From Nitzschia sp. DOCU1 (lineage: Eukaryota > Bacillariophyta > Bacillariophyceae > Bacillariales > Bacillariaceae), in the NCBI GenBank assembly GCA_951394045.1, contig OX595989.1:3162001-3226000 (forward strand): 64,000 nucleotides of DNA, given 5' to 3'. The position numbers and the translations under genes were made by a program. This document shows positions 40,132-51,200 of the stretch, one piece after another; within the stretch, counting starts at the first letter, position 1; each line of letters starts with the position of its first letter. The notes under the pieces were generated by a model. It worked only from the letters and a program-made list of their open reading frames with translations, did no database searches and was not told the DNA's origin.

Positions 40132-43100
40132 CTATCCCAAATCAGACGTGATAGAATCTTCATCGCGGTCTTCTGGTTTGCTCGCCCATCGATTCATGTA
40201 TTTCTCGCGGGTTCGATCGCGGTGCTCTTGCAACCCATCTACATCGGACTCGTTTTCATATTCGGCGTTGTTTGACTTGAGTAAAGTATTCTGGCCCGCC
40301 CATCGGCTAATGTATTGCTGTCGCTTTTTCTCTTCGTATTTTCGGTCATCCGAGTCATGGGAGTCAGATGCTAAAATCTGAGAGTCCGTCTTCTCGATTG
40401 AAGGGAATTCTCGTTCCTGAACCGTTAGCTTTTCGTCGGTAAGCTCAATTTCGCGATCGACTTTGCGGGTCCAGCGTTCCGCAATCGTCATTTTGTGTCT
40501 TTTCTTACCCGATGGTTGCTGAGGCACCTGGCTGGGTTGTTTCATTGCTTCTTGGTCTACCGAGACGCCATCGTCAAAGGACTGGCTCCCTTTACTTTGC
40601 AACGAATGCGAGGTCGGAGATTCAGAATCAGTGGAAGAGGAGCGCTTTTGCATGGCTAGTGCAAGCTCGGAAAGTGCAGCTTGTGAGTCATGGGGGCCAT
40701 TGAGGTGACGGCGCTCTTCGATTGTTCGAAGAATGTTCTTTCTGGCAGCAGGCGATCCCATCTTTCCCATTTTCCGTTCGGCTTCGTAGATCTGCTGCAG
40801 TCGGAAATCTGGGTTGTCATATGTTAGGCCACTAATGAAGTCTTCCCTTTGCTTGTCTCCCGCAACCTTGAGCATTTCGTTCACCATCAACACTAATGAC
40901 TTCTTCTCGGCATGGTAGGATGACCGGGAAGTTGGCTCCGCGGGGCGAGCACTCGTAGACGCGGGGTGAGCACTAGATGAGGGCTTCGGCGTCTTACATG
41001 TAGGCTTTTCCTCCGTGTTGCCGCTGGCTTTTTTCCGCGCTTCAGATTTCTGCTTTTGATCGTACTTCGTGACGGCCCTGCTGAGATTGGTCGCGAACTC
41101 AGATAATATACCAAGCAAGGTAGGAGCATTTCTTTCGCCGCCGGATTCGCAGAAGAACTCGCAAAGTTCCTTGCATGCAGAAAGCGCCTGATCGCGCTTC
41201 GACTCCAGCTCAGGGAAGATAATCTTACCCTCTTCAATGAATTTCGCAATGCGGTTGATAGCACCTTGTCGCGTGTAGGACTTTTCAGCATTGCTGGTCT
41301 TGATTGCATCGGGCGAAGAATCAAATTCGCTAGCTGAGGCATTCTTATTCAGGACTGAGTTGAGGAATTCGGCGCGCTTGGCAAACATTTCTTCGTGCAA
41401 GTTGGAAACCTGTGTTCGAACTTCGTCCACGCTTGAGTCAGAAGACTTGGCCTTGGCCAGACCTGAGTCACTGTGACAGTCCGAAGAAAGTTTAGGTTGT
41501 GAACGAGGCGGCATGCCTTCTTCTTTCTTTAGTGCATCTAGCTCATTTTGACACTTCCTCATCGCCCCTTGCAACATCTTTACATCGGAAATAAGTTCCC
41601 CGATCTGAATTCTGCTGGCTTCATAGCATTCTGGGAAGTCGTCCTTTAATAGAAGTGCGTCACGTCGACCTCGGGTGCTGAAGATCATGACTACCAAGTC
41701 GAGAGCCGTTGTTTTCTTATCGCTCCCCTTCGTTTGTGCAAGTCTTGGAAGAAAATCAAGCTTGAAGCCTGCGGCTTCTTGGCCTCGTTCGTTGTTCATT
41801 CGATTTCCAATCTGCCGCACCATCTCGAGAATATCCGGAAGCTTCTCGCTGTTCATCACTTGGTTGCAAACATTGGTAAGCTGTTGAAACGTCTCTCCGA
41901 GAGCGATTGCTTCATTGCGGAAAGACTCCATTGTACGCAGAACGTGAATCTTTTCTTCAATACGCTTGATGTGAACAATCTGACGGAACCACTTCTCGGC
42001 AGGCACCAAACGGTCCTCAGGTCCGTCAAAGCTCTTAATGACCTTCACTTCTGCTGCAGCGGGCAAAAGGTCCTTCATGAACAAAGCGCGATCACCTTTG
42101 ATCTTTTCAATGGGATCAACAAACTCAATAATCTGTGCAAGTTCATTGGAAGAGAACTCGTTGAATGCCTTCAGAGTAATGGCAACGTTATTTGCACGAC
42201 CCAGGTCAATAAGCTTGGCTTTGTCCTTGGAGTCCGCTGCGCTCTTCACTGTGACTCGAGAAGCATCGTCGCTGTCAACCTTCTTCTTGAACTGCTCGAC
42301 ATGACTTGAGATATCGTCGGCGTCGTCAAAGAACCCGCTATCAATTGATGACTTGGACCAAACGCTGTTCTTCAGATTTTCACTGGACACCAAGGGACTC
42401 CAGTGAAAGCCGCCCTGTTTTCCTCGCTTCAATTGAGGCTTGCCTCTGGAATCTTCTTCTTTCAGCTTCTCTCCAAGAACAGAGGCGATAATCTTTGTAG
42501 AAATCCCTTCACTCTCCATCTTTTGTCGGATCGCTTCCTTGGGGATTCGTAGACCGATCATCTTCCTGTATGATGATGCAACTGACTCTTCTTCATCAGT
42601 CAGGGTGGGAACTCCAGGTTTGGAGCCAGCCGCACTCGAGGAAGATGGAGTTTTGATGCCAAGCACTGCAGCAAGAATTTTCTCGTCAACTTGATCCTTT
42701 CTCATTTTGTGCTCAACTGCTTCCTTGGGGATCATCATCTTGAGTAGTTTTCGATACGAGTTGGCAACCTTTTCTTCCTCTGCGGAGAGCAATGGGCCGT
42801 CCGCTTGTGCCATCTCGGAGGCCTCCTTGCCAAGCACAGCATGTTGAATTTTTGCGGAAATGCCATCGTTTTCCATCTTGTGCCTAACTCCCTCGGGAGG
42901 AATTTTCATCTTCAGCATGCGCTCGTAGCTAGCAGCTACCTTTTGTTCTTCTTCGGTCAACACATTTCCCGTCGAAAAGCCTGTATCCTCAGCACCAGCT
43001 TCTGGTCCAAGAACGAAGTCGACAATCTTTGTGTCGACACAGTCTTGTTCCATCTTGTGTCGGACTGCCTCCTTTGGAATCTGAAGCTTCAGCATCTTTT

Positions 43101-46100
43101 GATATGACTGTGCGATGCGAAGATCTGCGCTTGACAATGAACATCCAGGACCGGAGATCTCGGAAAGCGGGCTCGACGGAACACTTGCTCCGGCATTCAC
43201 GACACTCATAGGTTTTTCTGGGGCGGTATCGATGGGAAAGAATTGAGCGTTTGCTTCAACCTGTTTCTTGCTCTGACGAAACTCTTCCAAAACGCGTTGT
43301 TCTTCCTCGTTGAGCTGCTCGACGAACACAGACTCTTCGGCTGAGACAGACTCCTCCGCATCCTCAGGATCCGATGCGTTGGTCATTTCGTGAAGTGCGT
43401 TTGCAAATCTCATACACTGGTCCGACGACGCGAAAGCCAGATCCTTGTTCTCGCTTTCCGTTTGCAGAAGTAATTTGACCTTAAACGATGCCATGTCCAA
43501 CATTGCCGACCGAACTTCGTCCAGATCAAGCCGCCATACAACGCGTGCCTTCGTTTCGCCGGGTTTTGATCGGATCTTGACCAAACCTTTCTTGCCGACC
43601 AGAATCTTGACAGGTTCAGAATTGGGTTCGAGGGCAAGTGATACAAGGACGGATCCATCGGCGGTCACTGCAGTTGCCCTTGTTTCGGCCCTGCTTTGTG
43701 CGTCGACCGTCTTTGGAGTCATAGCACTAGTAAGGTCGATGGGCATAGTGAGGTCGATCGGCTTGTCTTCGTTCGACTTGTCGGTCAAATCGATCGGGTT
43801 TTCTTCCGTAGAAGGGGCGTTTGCAAGATCAATGATTTCAATGACTTCTGGCGCATCTGTCTTCTTCGGCGTCGTTTTCTTCTCTGTGGCAATGTCGGAA
43901 GGCTTCTTCCTGGACACTACAATTCGGCGGAAGTCCGATGAATCATCTGGAGCATTTGAGCTGGCTGTTGGGGTCAGCCCATCTGAGGTTTTGTCGCTGT
44001 CGTTTTTGGTACTAGCAACAGGTCGAAGCCTGACTTTTGTCCATGAGGCTGGGATAGATGAGTTTGACACTTCCGATTTATTCGTGTCCGCCACACTTCG
44101 CAACTTGACGGACCAAGGCGTAGAAGACGCTACGCCACTTTGTGGCGTAGTCTGGGTGTCAACTCGCTGTGGAGGGTCAATCGGCTTTGAAGTATTGCTT
44201 TTGAATGAAGTCTTCAAAGCCTTTGTTTGCAAAGGCTTGACCGCGGGGGGCACAGGGGGCGCCGGGGCCTTCTTTTCAGGGAGAGGTGGACCGCCTCCCA
44301 TACTTTTCCGCACAAACTGCCCCAAGGTCACTTCGATCTCGTTATTGACTGATGCCTCGTTGAAGCTGTCGGTAGAGGGAACCTGCATTAGGGAACGGCC
44401 ATTCTCCTTGTCCGATTCGTACTCGTCCACGGAATGATCGTCGTGCAAGTTTCGTCCAAACAGTGGCGTTGGGGTGGGATTCTCTCGAACAGACTTGTCG
44501 TTGGCAAGTTGAGTACCAATGGTACAGTTCACTGGATTCTTCTTTTTCAAGTAAGTGCTCATGTTGGTGACCACGTCTTTTGTCTTGTCATCAAAATGGC
44601 AACTCTTTCCGTGGGACAGATGCCGCGACTCCTGCCCTTCACGGAACAGCCCGTGAAAGCTTTCCCAGAGAAGTGAGTGCGATCCAGCAACTTCGGCCTT
44701 GAGAGTCGCAACGAATTCAGCATAACCTTCGGGGTCGATGCCGTCATCGGCATCATGATCTTCTTCTGTGGTTTCATCCAATGCTGCTTCCGCTTCGGAT
44801 CCGGTAAACGAATGATCGCCGTTTTGGCTTTCCTTGGGAGAGTCCAAATCAACAGGTTCCATCAAGGATTCCGTTACGGCTCGTGCAAAGCGATCATGTC
44901 CGCCAGCTTCGATCTTAATGTCCTTCTCGTACATGATGCTCGGCCGAGAAAGCATCGATTGTTGATTTGACATGCAATCGTCATCAAAAACAATTTCTTC
45001 CTTGTTACCACCAGTCTGCGATATCGTTTCACTTGTGGTATCCAGAGCAGAGCGGCGAGTTAGGGCGCTAACTTCCGTCGCATCATGCTTCATATCGACA
45101 AGAACTGGTGGCACTTTGCCCACCTTGGCAGAAGCGAGGAACACTTGCTCCTTCTTCGGTTCAAGTGGCGTCTCTTCTGTCAGCATGGTCTTTTGGTGGG
45201 GAATTTCAAGCTTTTCGACTGAGATTTTATCCGATTCACTGAGCTCGGATGCCTCTTCTGTAGTCGATTCCGAGGCATCGCGAGCAATGGGCTGCTTGTT
45301 GAGAGACTCGGCCTCATCGTCCGCTTGCGAGGCACCAGACCAACGCGACGCTGCACTGAGGAAGCGTGGCGACCGGCCATTCTTTTCACGTCGGGGTGTC
45401 TTTTTACCACTGTTGCGAAGTTGTTTCTTGGGAGTAATAGAGCGGCGCGGCTCCGATCTTTCATCGTTTGCAGACTCGGCGGAAGTGCGGCTAATGGGAG
45501 AGATAAGCTTGTTCAATTTCGACGAGGAATTCTTCATGAAGGCTCGTGGAGTGACAACAGACTTCTTCTTCCGAATACGTTCGGTACGCTCCAAGACTTT
45601 CTTGAGGATTGCCTTGTCTTCTGCGGAAGACAAAGAGGAGCTGGTGCCTGGTTGAGAGTGTGAATTTGCCGCTGACTTGTGAATTGACATAGACAGTCGA
45701 TTATTCGTCTTTGACACCTTGTTGTCCTTCTTGGCTTCCTCCGCAACGGGCTTCTCTTCTTTTGGTTTATAAGCCGATTCAATCAAATTGCGAAGAAATG
45801 CTTGCTGCTGATTATCCGGAGCCGTTGCGTTCTTGGGGCGATTCAAACCAAAGGAGGATCGTCGATTTCTCTGATGTTCCTGGGAACTACTCTCTACGAC
45901 GGGCGCATGCGGCTTCCCTTGAGCCTTGCGCTTTTCCATAGTAGCTGCCTTCCACCGCTTCTTCAAGTCTGCCACCTTGTCCACTGGTTTGTCGTGGCTG
46001 CAACTGGAATTCGTCGGTGATGGCGCCTTATTCTCAGTCTCACCTCCGACTATCGAGTCGTGACTGCTGGTTTTGGTGAGCGCTTCCGTCAATGCGGTGG

Positions 46101-46605
46101 AGGAAGTTTCCAACTTCTTATGGGATGCTGTAGAAGAGGAGCGCTCGGATGCTGCCGACACTTCCGAGCCTGATTCTTCATAGTAACTTGCCCCAGTATC
46201 ATCATACATCTTCTTTCGTTCCTTGGGTTGCAAAGCCTGACCATAAAATTCCTTTTTGGCGTCCAACGGAGCAGTGCTAGCCGACGCCGCAGAAGTCATA
46301 TCGGAAGCAGATGACCAAGACGCTGTGGGTAATGTGCCATTCGGTTCCTCGCCCCACGAACCACTGGTCGTCGCAGTCGCAGCAGCCTTGGCAAGACCTT
46401 GCTCCTGCAATTTCTTTGCTAACGAAATCACAGACCTGTTGATAGGTTTCGTCGTCGCCAGAGCGACCTTGTCCTTGGACTTTTGCGGTTGCGTGTCTCT
46501 TTGGCGACGTTCCTTGATGAGTGCTATTTGCCTTTCGCTAAGGAAGATTTTCCCTTGGCCACTCCCGAGGGAGATGTTGGAGTAGCGGCTGGACTGATGC
46601 GCCAT
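40132..46605 (-). CDS. Formin (FH2 actin nucleator) with four KM repeats
   Basis: 2157 aa in one uninterrupted frame. Formins nucleate and elongate actin filaments. The first 770 residues are Ser/Lys-rich and disordered. A short FH1-like proline patch lies at about 770-790 (PPLPEKKAPAPPVPP). A PIDLT cluster follows at about 917-965, then a possible PH-like beta domain at about 977-1075 (GSVLVSLALEP...VVWRLDLDEVRSA). Four units of about 40 aa (about 1161-1379) each read SYxxMLxxxIPxEAVxxKM...I...VLG, a motif known from the WASH subunit CCDC53 and protist formins. The FH2 domain spans about 1394-1860, with HWSPL, LIDLGRANNVAITLKAF, AEKWFRQI, and MVRQIGNRMN followed by GFKLDFLPRLAQTK. The tail has two RWA-type repeats (QYISRWAGQ, KYMNRWASK). 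The PIDLT boxes are unusual. Confidence 0.88.
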   Translation of the reverse strand: MAHQSSRYSNISLGSGQGKIFLSERQIALIKERRQRDTQPQKSKDKVALATTKPINRSVISLAKKLQEQGLAKAAATATTSGSWGEEPNGTLPTASWSSASDMTSAASASTAPLDAKKEFYGQALQPKERKKMYDDTGASYYEESGSEVSAASERSSSTASHKKLETSSTALTEALTKTSSHDSIVGGETENKAPSPTNSSCSHDKPVDKVADLKKRWKAATMEKRKAQGKPHAPVVESSSQEHQRNRRSSFGLNRPKNATAPDNQQQAFLRNLIESAYKPKEEKPVAEEAKKDNKVSKTNNRLSMSIHKSAANSHSQPGTSSSLSSAEDKAILKKVLERTERIRKKKSVVTPRAFMKNSSSKLNKLISPISRTSAESANDERSEPRRSITPKKQLRNSGKKTPRREKNGRSPRFLSAASRWSGASQADDEAESLNKQPIARDASESTTEEASELSESDKISVEKLEIPHQKTMLTEETPLEPKKEQVFLASAKVGKVPPVLVDMKHDATEVSALTRRSALDTTSETISQTGGNKEEIVFDDDCMSNQQSMLSRPSIMYEKDIKIEAGGHDRFARAVTESLMEPVDLDSPKESQNGDHSFTGSEAEAALDETTEEDHDADDGIDPEGYAEFVATLKAEVAGSHSLLWESFHGLFREGQESRHLSHGKSCHFDDKTKDVVTNMSTYLKKKNPVNCTIGTQLANDKSVRENPTPTPLFGRNLHDDHSVDEYESDKENGRSLMQVPSTDSFNEASVNNEIEVTLGQFVRKSMGGGPPLPEKKAPAPPVPPAVKPLQTKALKTSFKSNTSKPIDPPQRVDTQTTPQSGVASSTPWSVKLRSVADTNKSEVSNSSIPASWTKVRLRPVASTKNDSDKTSDGLTPTASSNAPDDSSDFRRIVVSRKKPSDIATEKKTTPKKTDAPEVIEIIDLANAPSTEENPIDLTDKSNEDKPIDLTMPIDLTSAMTPKTVDAQSRAETRATAVTADGSVLVSLALEPNSEPVKILVGKKGLVKIRSKPGETKARVVWRLDLDEVRSAMLDMASFKVKLLLQTESENKDLAFASSDQCMRFANALHEMTNASDPEDAEESVSAEESVFVEQLNEEEQRVLEEFRQSKKQVEANAQFFPIDTAPEKPMSVVNAGASVPSSPLSEISGPGCSLSSADLRIAQSYQKMLKLQIPKEAVRHKMEQDCVDTKIVDFVLGPEAGAEDTGFSTGNVLTEEEQKVAASYERMLKMKIPPEGVRHKMENDGISAKIQHAVLGKEASEMAQADGPLLSAEEEKVANSYRKLLKMMIPKEAVEHKMRKDQVDEKILAAVLGIKTPSSSSAAGSKPGVPTLTDEEESVASSYRKMIGLRIPKEAIRQKMESEGISTKIIASVLGEKLKEEDSRGKPQLKRGKQGGFHWSPLVSSENLKNSVWSKSSIDSGFFDDADDISSHVEQFKKKVDSDDASRVTVKSAADSKDKAKLIDLGRANNVAITLKAFNEFSSNELAQIIEFVDPIEKIKGDRALFMKDLLPAAAEVKVIKSFDGPEDRLVPAEKWFRQIVHIKRIEEKIHVLRTMESFRNEAIALGETFQQLTNVCNQVMNSEKLPDILEMVRQIGNRMNNERGQEAAGFKLDFLPRLAQTKGSDKKTTALDLVVMIFSTRGRRDALLLKDDFPECYEASRIQIGELISDVKMLQGAMRKCQNELDALKKEEGMPPRSQPKLSSDCHSDSGLAKAKSSDSSVDEVRTQVSNLHEEMFAKRAEFLNSVLNKNASASEFDSSPDAIKTSNAEKSYTRQGAINRIAKFIEEGKIIFPELESKRDQALSACKELCEFFCESGGERNAPTLLGILSEFATNLSRAVTKYDQKQKSEARKKASGNTEEKPTCKTPKPSSSAHPASTSARPAEPTSRSSYHAEKKSLVLMVNEMLKVAGDKQREDFISGLTYDNPDFRLQQIYEAERKMGKMGSPAARKNILRTIEERRHLNGPHDSQAALSELALAMQKRSSSTDSESPTSHSLQSKGSQSFDDGVSVDQEAMKQPSQVPQQPSGKKRHKMTIAERWTRKVDREIELTDEKLTVQEREFPSIEKTDSQILASDSHDSDDRKYEEKKRQQYISRWAGQNTLLKSNNAEYENESDVDGLQEHRDRTREKYMNRWASKPEDRDEDSITSDLG

Positions 46606-47321
46606 GGTTTCCAGTCGCTAGAGCTGAATTTGAATTGCTTGCTATTCTATTTCTCAACGAGAGTTGTTGTTACTTCAATGCTTGTAGGATGATGGTCTCG
46701 TTGACACTATCATACACTGCAAGAGTAGAAAGTAGAGGCAGTGCAAGAGATCATTCATCAATTGGATCGCTTTTCTCAATTTATTTTCGCTTGCGTTGTG
46801 GTCAACACAAAAACATGTGGCCGTTTGGTTCGGCCGGCCGTTCTCGCATTCAATGTATTTTTGTTTAGGACATACAATCCTTCGCACGCGTAGATATCAT
46901 TGGAGAGTCGTGCGTGTTTTGGTGTCACTTTTTGCTGGACTGATTGGTGGAATTAGGAAATCGCCAAAGACGTTGCGGGCCGACAGGCGCGAAATTCCAT
47001 GTGTGTCGGCAGGATGAGCGTGACTTCCATCATCATTGGAGTGTGCATTCCCGACCCGTCCGTCGTCCGTCGTCGGTGGGTCCTGAGTGGTCGAACGGGT
47101 CGGTTGAAAACGGGCGGCGGGAGGGTGGTAGCAGGCATCACAGGCCAAAGACCGGACTCCCGCCATGCTTGCAGCGACGATGACGAGAGACGAGCGAGGA
47201 CGATGGGGACGGCGAGCAGTCGTAATTTCTGCATAATTTCCCCCGCCTGCAGCTCTACCGAGCTAAAGCTACATTCACCATTACAACTCCAGTTCGTCGC
47301 CGAGCTCCTAGTTCCCATGAC
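46606..47321. other. Divergent promoter region, formin and Gos1
   Basis: 0.7 kb between the two start codons. Overlapping short frames (46897-47325, both strands) have no domain. The region should hold both promoters. A two-codon upstream frame at its end is listed separately. Confidence 0.45.
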
Positions 47322-47325
47322 ATGA
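47317..47325 (+). promoter_or_regulatory. Minimal upstream ORF overlapping the Gos1 start
   Basis: ATG ACA TGA at 47317-47325 overlaps the annotated ATG (47322-47324) in another frame. A ribosome starting here would stop at once and might reinitiate on the ATG at 47322 or 47328. Confidence 0.4.
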
Positions 47326-48090
47326 GCATGGACAGTTTTGATAGCCTAAAACGAGAAGCCACAAAGCTTGAGCGCAATCTGGAGGATAAGGTTGCTCGCT
47401 ATCAACAGGTATGTAGGGATTCATCGCAGTGTTGCTGTAGCGGAAGAGTGAATCGATCCTTGTTCACATTCGTGTCTTTTATCGCTTCAGCTCGTCCAGT
47501 CGGTTCCGGATAGCTCGAATGATCTACTACTCGCAGAATCGGGCATGATCACGTCGGGGGAAGAGGAGACTCTAAGGCACGATATTCAGCGAACCCTCCA
47601 GCTTTTACAAGACCTGATCACAACACAGCTACAACCGGCCGCGGAACGGGTCGGGTCTCCAAATGCCATGTTACTAGTGAAAAGGTATCGGGAAATCCTC
47701 TTTGATCTGTCGGGAGATTTTGAAAAGGCTCGACTGGCGCATGTGCGGAAGCAAGAGCGAGCAAAGCTCATGGAGGGCGCTCGTACGAGTAATGATGGTG
47801 AAGTGAGCGACCCGGGGATGGAGCATTTATTGCGTGAGCGTAACCACATTGGAAACTCGATGAATGCGGCGGCCTCGGTTATTGCGCAAGCCAGTGAAGT
47901 TCGTTCGGATTTGAGATTGCAAGGCCTCTCGTTGGGGCGAGTGCAGTCGACGATGGGAAAGATCGCGAGTAACATTCCAGGTTTGAATACACTTGTGGAG
48001 AAAATCAGACGCAAGAAATCATTGGATGACAAGGTTGTCGCGGGAGTCATTGCTTCGTGCATTCTTTTTACGTTGTGGTATCTATTTTAG
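47322..48090 (+). CDS. GOS1: Golgi Qb-SNARE Gos1/GOS28, one intron
   Basis: 228 aa after removing an 82-nt intron at 47409-47490 (GTATGT...CTTCAG, phase 0). Exon 1 encodes MSMDSFDSLKREATKLERNLEDKVARYQQ in two N-terminal helical turns; exon 2 starts LVQSVPDSS. It drives vesicle fusion in intra-Golgi transport. The C-terminal half is characteristic: LLRERNHIGNSMNAAASVI begins the SNARE helix, with Q at the zero layer (VIAQASEVRSDLRLQG). It continues as TMGKIASNIPGLNTLVEKI and RRKKSLDDKVV, and ends in a single transmembrane segment (AGVIASCILFTLWYLF). Length and layout match animal GOSR1 and yeast Gos1. The product would act in the same Golgi that holds the glycosyl- and sulfotransferases nearby. 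A start at codon 3 (47328) is also possible. Confidence 0.9.
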
Positions 48091-48270
48091 ACTCGATTGA
48101 TGACCAGAGCTGCTGCGACCGCAATTCTGCATGTAAAAGTAGACGACGATTCCATAGGAACTCCTTTTCGAGAGTATTTTGTGACTTGTTAATTTCTAGA
48201 GTTGTGATCTATCCCCTGCCACTTCCCTGCACTATTTTCTTGCTTGCATTCATTGCTATAGTAGATCCTT

Positions 48271-51200
48271 CTATGCTAATCCCAAGGCTCTGAGACGCTC
48301 GGCATTTCGAGCGACGCGTTCCGCACGCATCTTTTCATATTCACTCAACTCTATTTCCTCCTCGCTCTCTTCTTCCCCGGCCTTGTCGGCACGCTTCTTG
48401 CGCTGCAGCTCCCGAAGGTCCAGCGTTTCGTACGGCTGCAAAGTAGAGTCCCAGTAATAAATATCGTTCGTCAAAATGACGCCGGAGGAAAAGTCAGTAT
48501 TCAAATCCTCAGTGGCCGTCAAGTGACCTGATTGAATCAAACCCCGAAGGACCCACCGTAAGGCAGGCACTACAAACGGGGTGCGAATCTCCCACGAGAC
48601 TTCATCCCAGCCAGAAACTGGAATCACCCGTCCCATGTAGGGCGGAAAGGAACCGGCCGAGTAGACACCATAGGCTTTTTCGTTGCTATCACCAGCAGCA
48701 ATGAAATTCGAGTACTTCTGATAGATCTTGGAATAGTAGTCTTCGTGTAACTTTTCTGCCTGAATCTCAACTTCCAAGCGTGTGGATGGCAGCACCTTCA
48801 TTTCAATCTTTTCCGACCCAGACAACTCATTCACAAGAAAGTACTCGATTGGCGACCCACCCTTCGACGACTTGGAAGATCCGCGACCATTATTAGCAGG
48901 GATTTCATGGGCTCGAGTGGAACGTCGGAGTCCGGCAGATTCGTTGGCCTCTACAACACGTTGCAATTCCAAAAGCTCTGTCATTTCTTGAGTGCGCTTC
49001 TTGGATGCCCCTTCGTCTTCCGTCGGTTCGACTGTAATGCGACCCACCTTTGGCCGGCAGCTCCACTGAGGAGACAACGAAAACGACGATGCACTCAAGT
49101 TGATGGGCAAGTTGGCGAATGGGCCACGAAGATTGCTGGCATCGCGAAGTGTATTCTGGAGGCGAATGGGCTGCTCAATTGCTCGCGCCGCAAATTCATC
49201 CTTCTGTGCACCTCCACGAGCCGACCGCTTTCTTTTGCGGCTTTTACGCCCCCCATCATAGTCATCGTCGTTATCACTCTCGTATTCGTACATGTCCACG
49301 TCCGAGTCATCGTCCACATAGACGCTTCTCTTTTGGCGGAATCGACCAGCGCCACTTACTTTTTGGTCTGCAGTGGAAGAGAGCTCGGAAATCTTCTTGA
49401 GCGTATTCTTCTTTAGCAGCGCCGCTGCCTGGTAAATCCAATCATCCGGCGGATTAAAGAGCATGGCATTATCGAACATGAGTTCAATATCCTTGCGGAA
49501 CGGCCCGTTGAGCATTCGAGATATGGGGCTGATGCCAATCGTTTGTCCAGGCAGAATGCTCGAATACTGGCCTGACTCGAGCTTTCTCGCCATTGTTGAA
49601 AGGTCCATGGGATTCTTGACAATTAGCGGATACGTAGGAATGTTCAGGGCCACAGGATCGACCGGCTCTGCAAATGGCCCTGCCTTGCTTTGACGGGTCA
49701 ACCAGTTCAACACGAATTCACATTGCTGGTGTGCCTCCGAGCCCGGATGGTAATCAAATTGCTCAATTGAGTACCAGATATTAGACTCTCCAATAGGCTG
49801 GCAGACGTACGATGCAGTATCCGCTCGTACATCTAGCACAGCCCAAAAGGCTTCCTTGGCGCTACCCGATTCCGGTAGGATCAGTATCCGGTATTCCACC
49901 TCGTCGTCGTCGTCGGGAACAACGTTATCGTATCCAAGAATTCGCCCATGAATTTCGGCCACGTTGTCGTCGCCCTCATCGGCGTCCAAAGGGATCAAAG
50001 TCACCTTGTCGCCAGATGCTCCCGAAAATGGGTTGCCGTCCGACTTTGTGGTGGCAAGATGTGCCTTCTCCAGCTCGGCCGCTTTGACTCCGGCGTGAAC
50101 TTGCGCTTCTGTCAGAATCAAAATCTCATCCTGTTCAGCCCAGGACTCACCAGGAGGAGGGATGGGTACTGCTCGGAACCGCATTCGACGTTCCTTGGAT
50201 TCCGGCTCTTCTTTGTCATCACCATCTGACTCGATCGACTTGGAGTAATCTTGAATCTCGTACCAAAAGCAGGGAGTCATATCCGTAGAGTTACCGTTGG
50301 CACTGGCCGGTCGAAAGATAGTCTTCTTCAGCAAGTCATGGCCCGACGTGTGCCACTCAATACTGGAGGGATCTTCAAAGTCAGTGGCATCCATCGACTC
50401 CATGGAGCCAGGCCGTTCGTCGGCAGCCGTGGCGATGATGGCAACCGGAATTTCGGCCAGGTTCTTGGTAACCAGTCGCCTGAGATGCAACTCCGTCTTA
50501 TGAAGTTCCTGGATATACTTCAACAGGCCCTTTTCTTCGTCTGAAAGCTTTGTAGGTGTATCTTCCCCATTTGATCCTTCTGCTTCTTCCTCGACGGGTG
50601 GAGCAATCGCCAAGAGCGGCGCCCTCCCAATCGAATGGATCAGCCTCGAGTCACTCAGACCCGAATCCATAGACTTGCGAGCTAGTAAATTGCGTTTCCA
50701 CACAAGCTTCCCAAGCGCCACGCGGCTACGTCGAATCGGATCGCTCGAGTCGTCGGCAACTAATGCATTAAGGCGGAGAAGGGTCTGGAAGCGGTTGGTC
50801 TTGACCAAACGAATCAACGCATCCATGAGCTGCTTCTGGGTTAGTTGCGATTGATTACCGTAAAAAACACCGTCGGATGCAGCGGCTGCCGCACGTCGGG
50901 CTGTGCGCCGCCTGCCGCCTGTTTCTTCACTTTCTTCCAGGCTCTTTGCCAATGCTTCGTCGTCTTGCGATACATTAACCTGGGACGGTGCCACAGCCGC
51001 CTCCGTAGTGGTCACTTCTTTGACGTTGGTCTTGACCCATTCTCCAATAGCCTCTTGCCAGTTGGGCCATGTTGCATATCCTTCATGAATGCCCTTGTGT
51101 CGCCATTTGCACCAGGCCTTTTGTTCTTTGAATTGGATTTCTTGCAAAATAAGCTCTTGTTTGCGCTGTATTTGCATGGTACTCTCTTCGTCTCCAATCA

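Noticed and set aside
43445..44437. Plus-strand frame of 330 codons
   Set aside because: Antisense to the formin gene, hydrophobic/Ser-rich pattern typical of a shadow of disordered coding sequence.
46897..47325. Overlapping frames on both strands before Gos1
   Set aside because: Mutually overlapping, Arg/Pro-rich, no features; the region is a divergent promoter.
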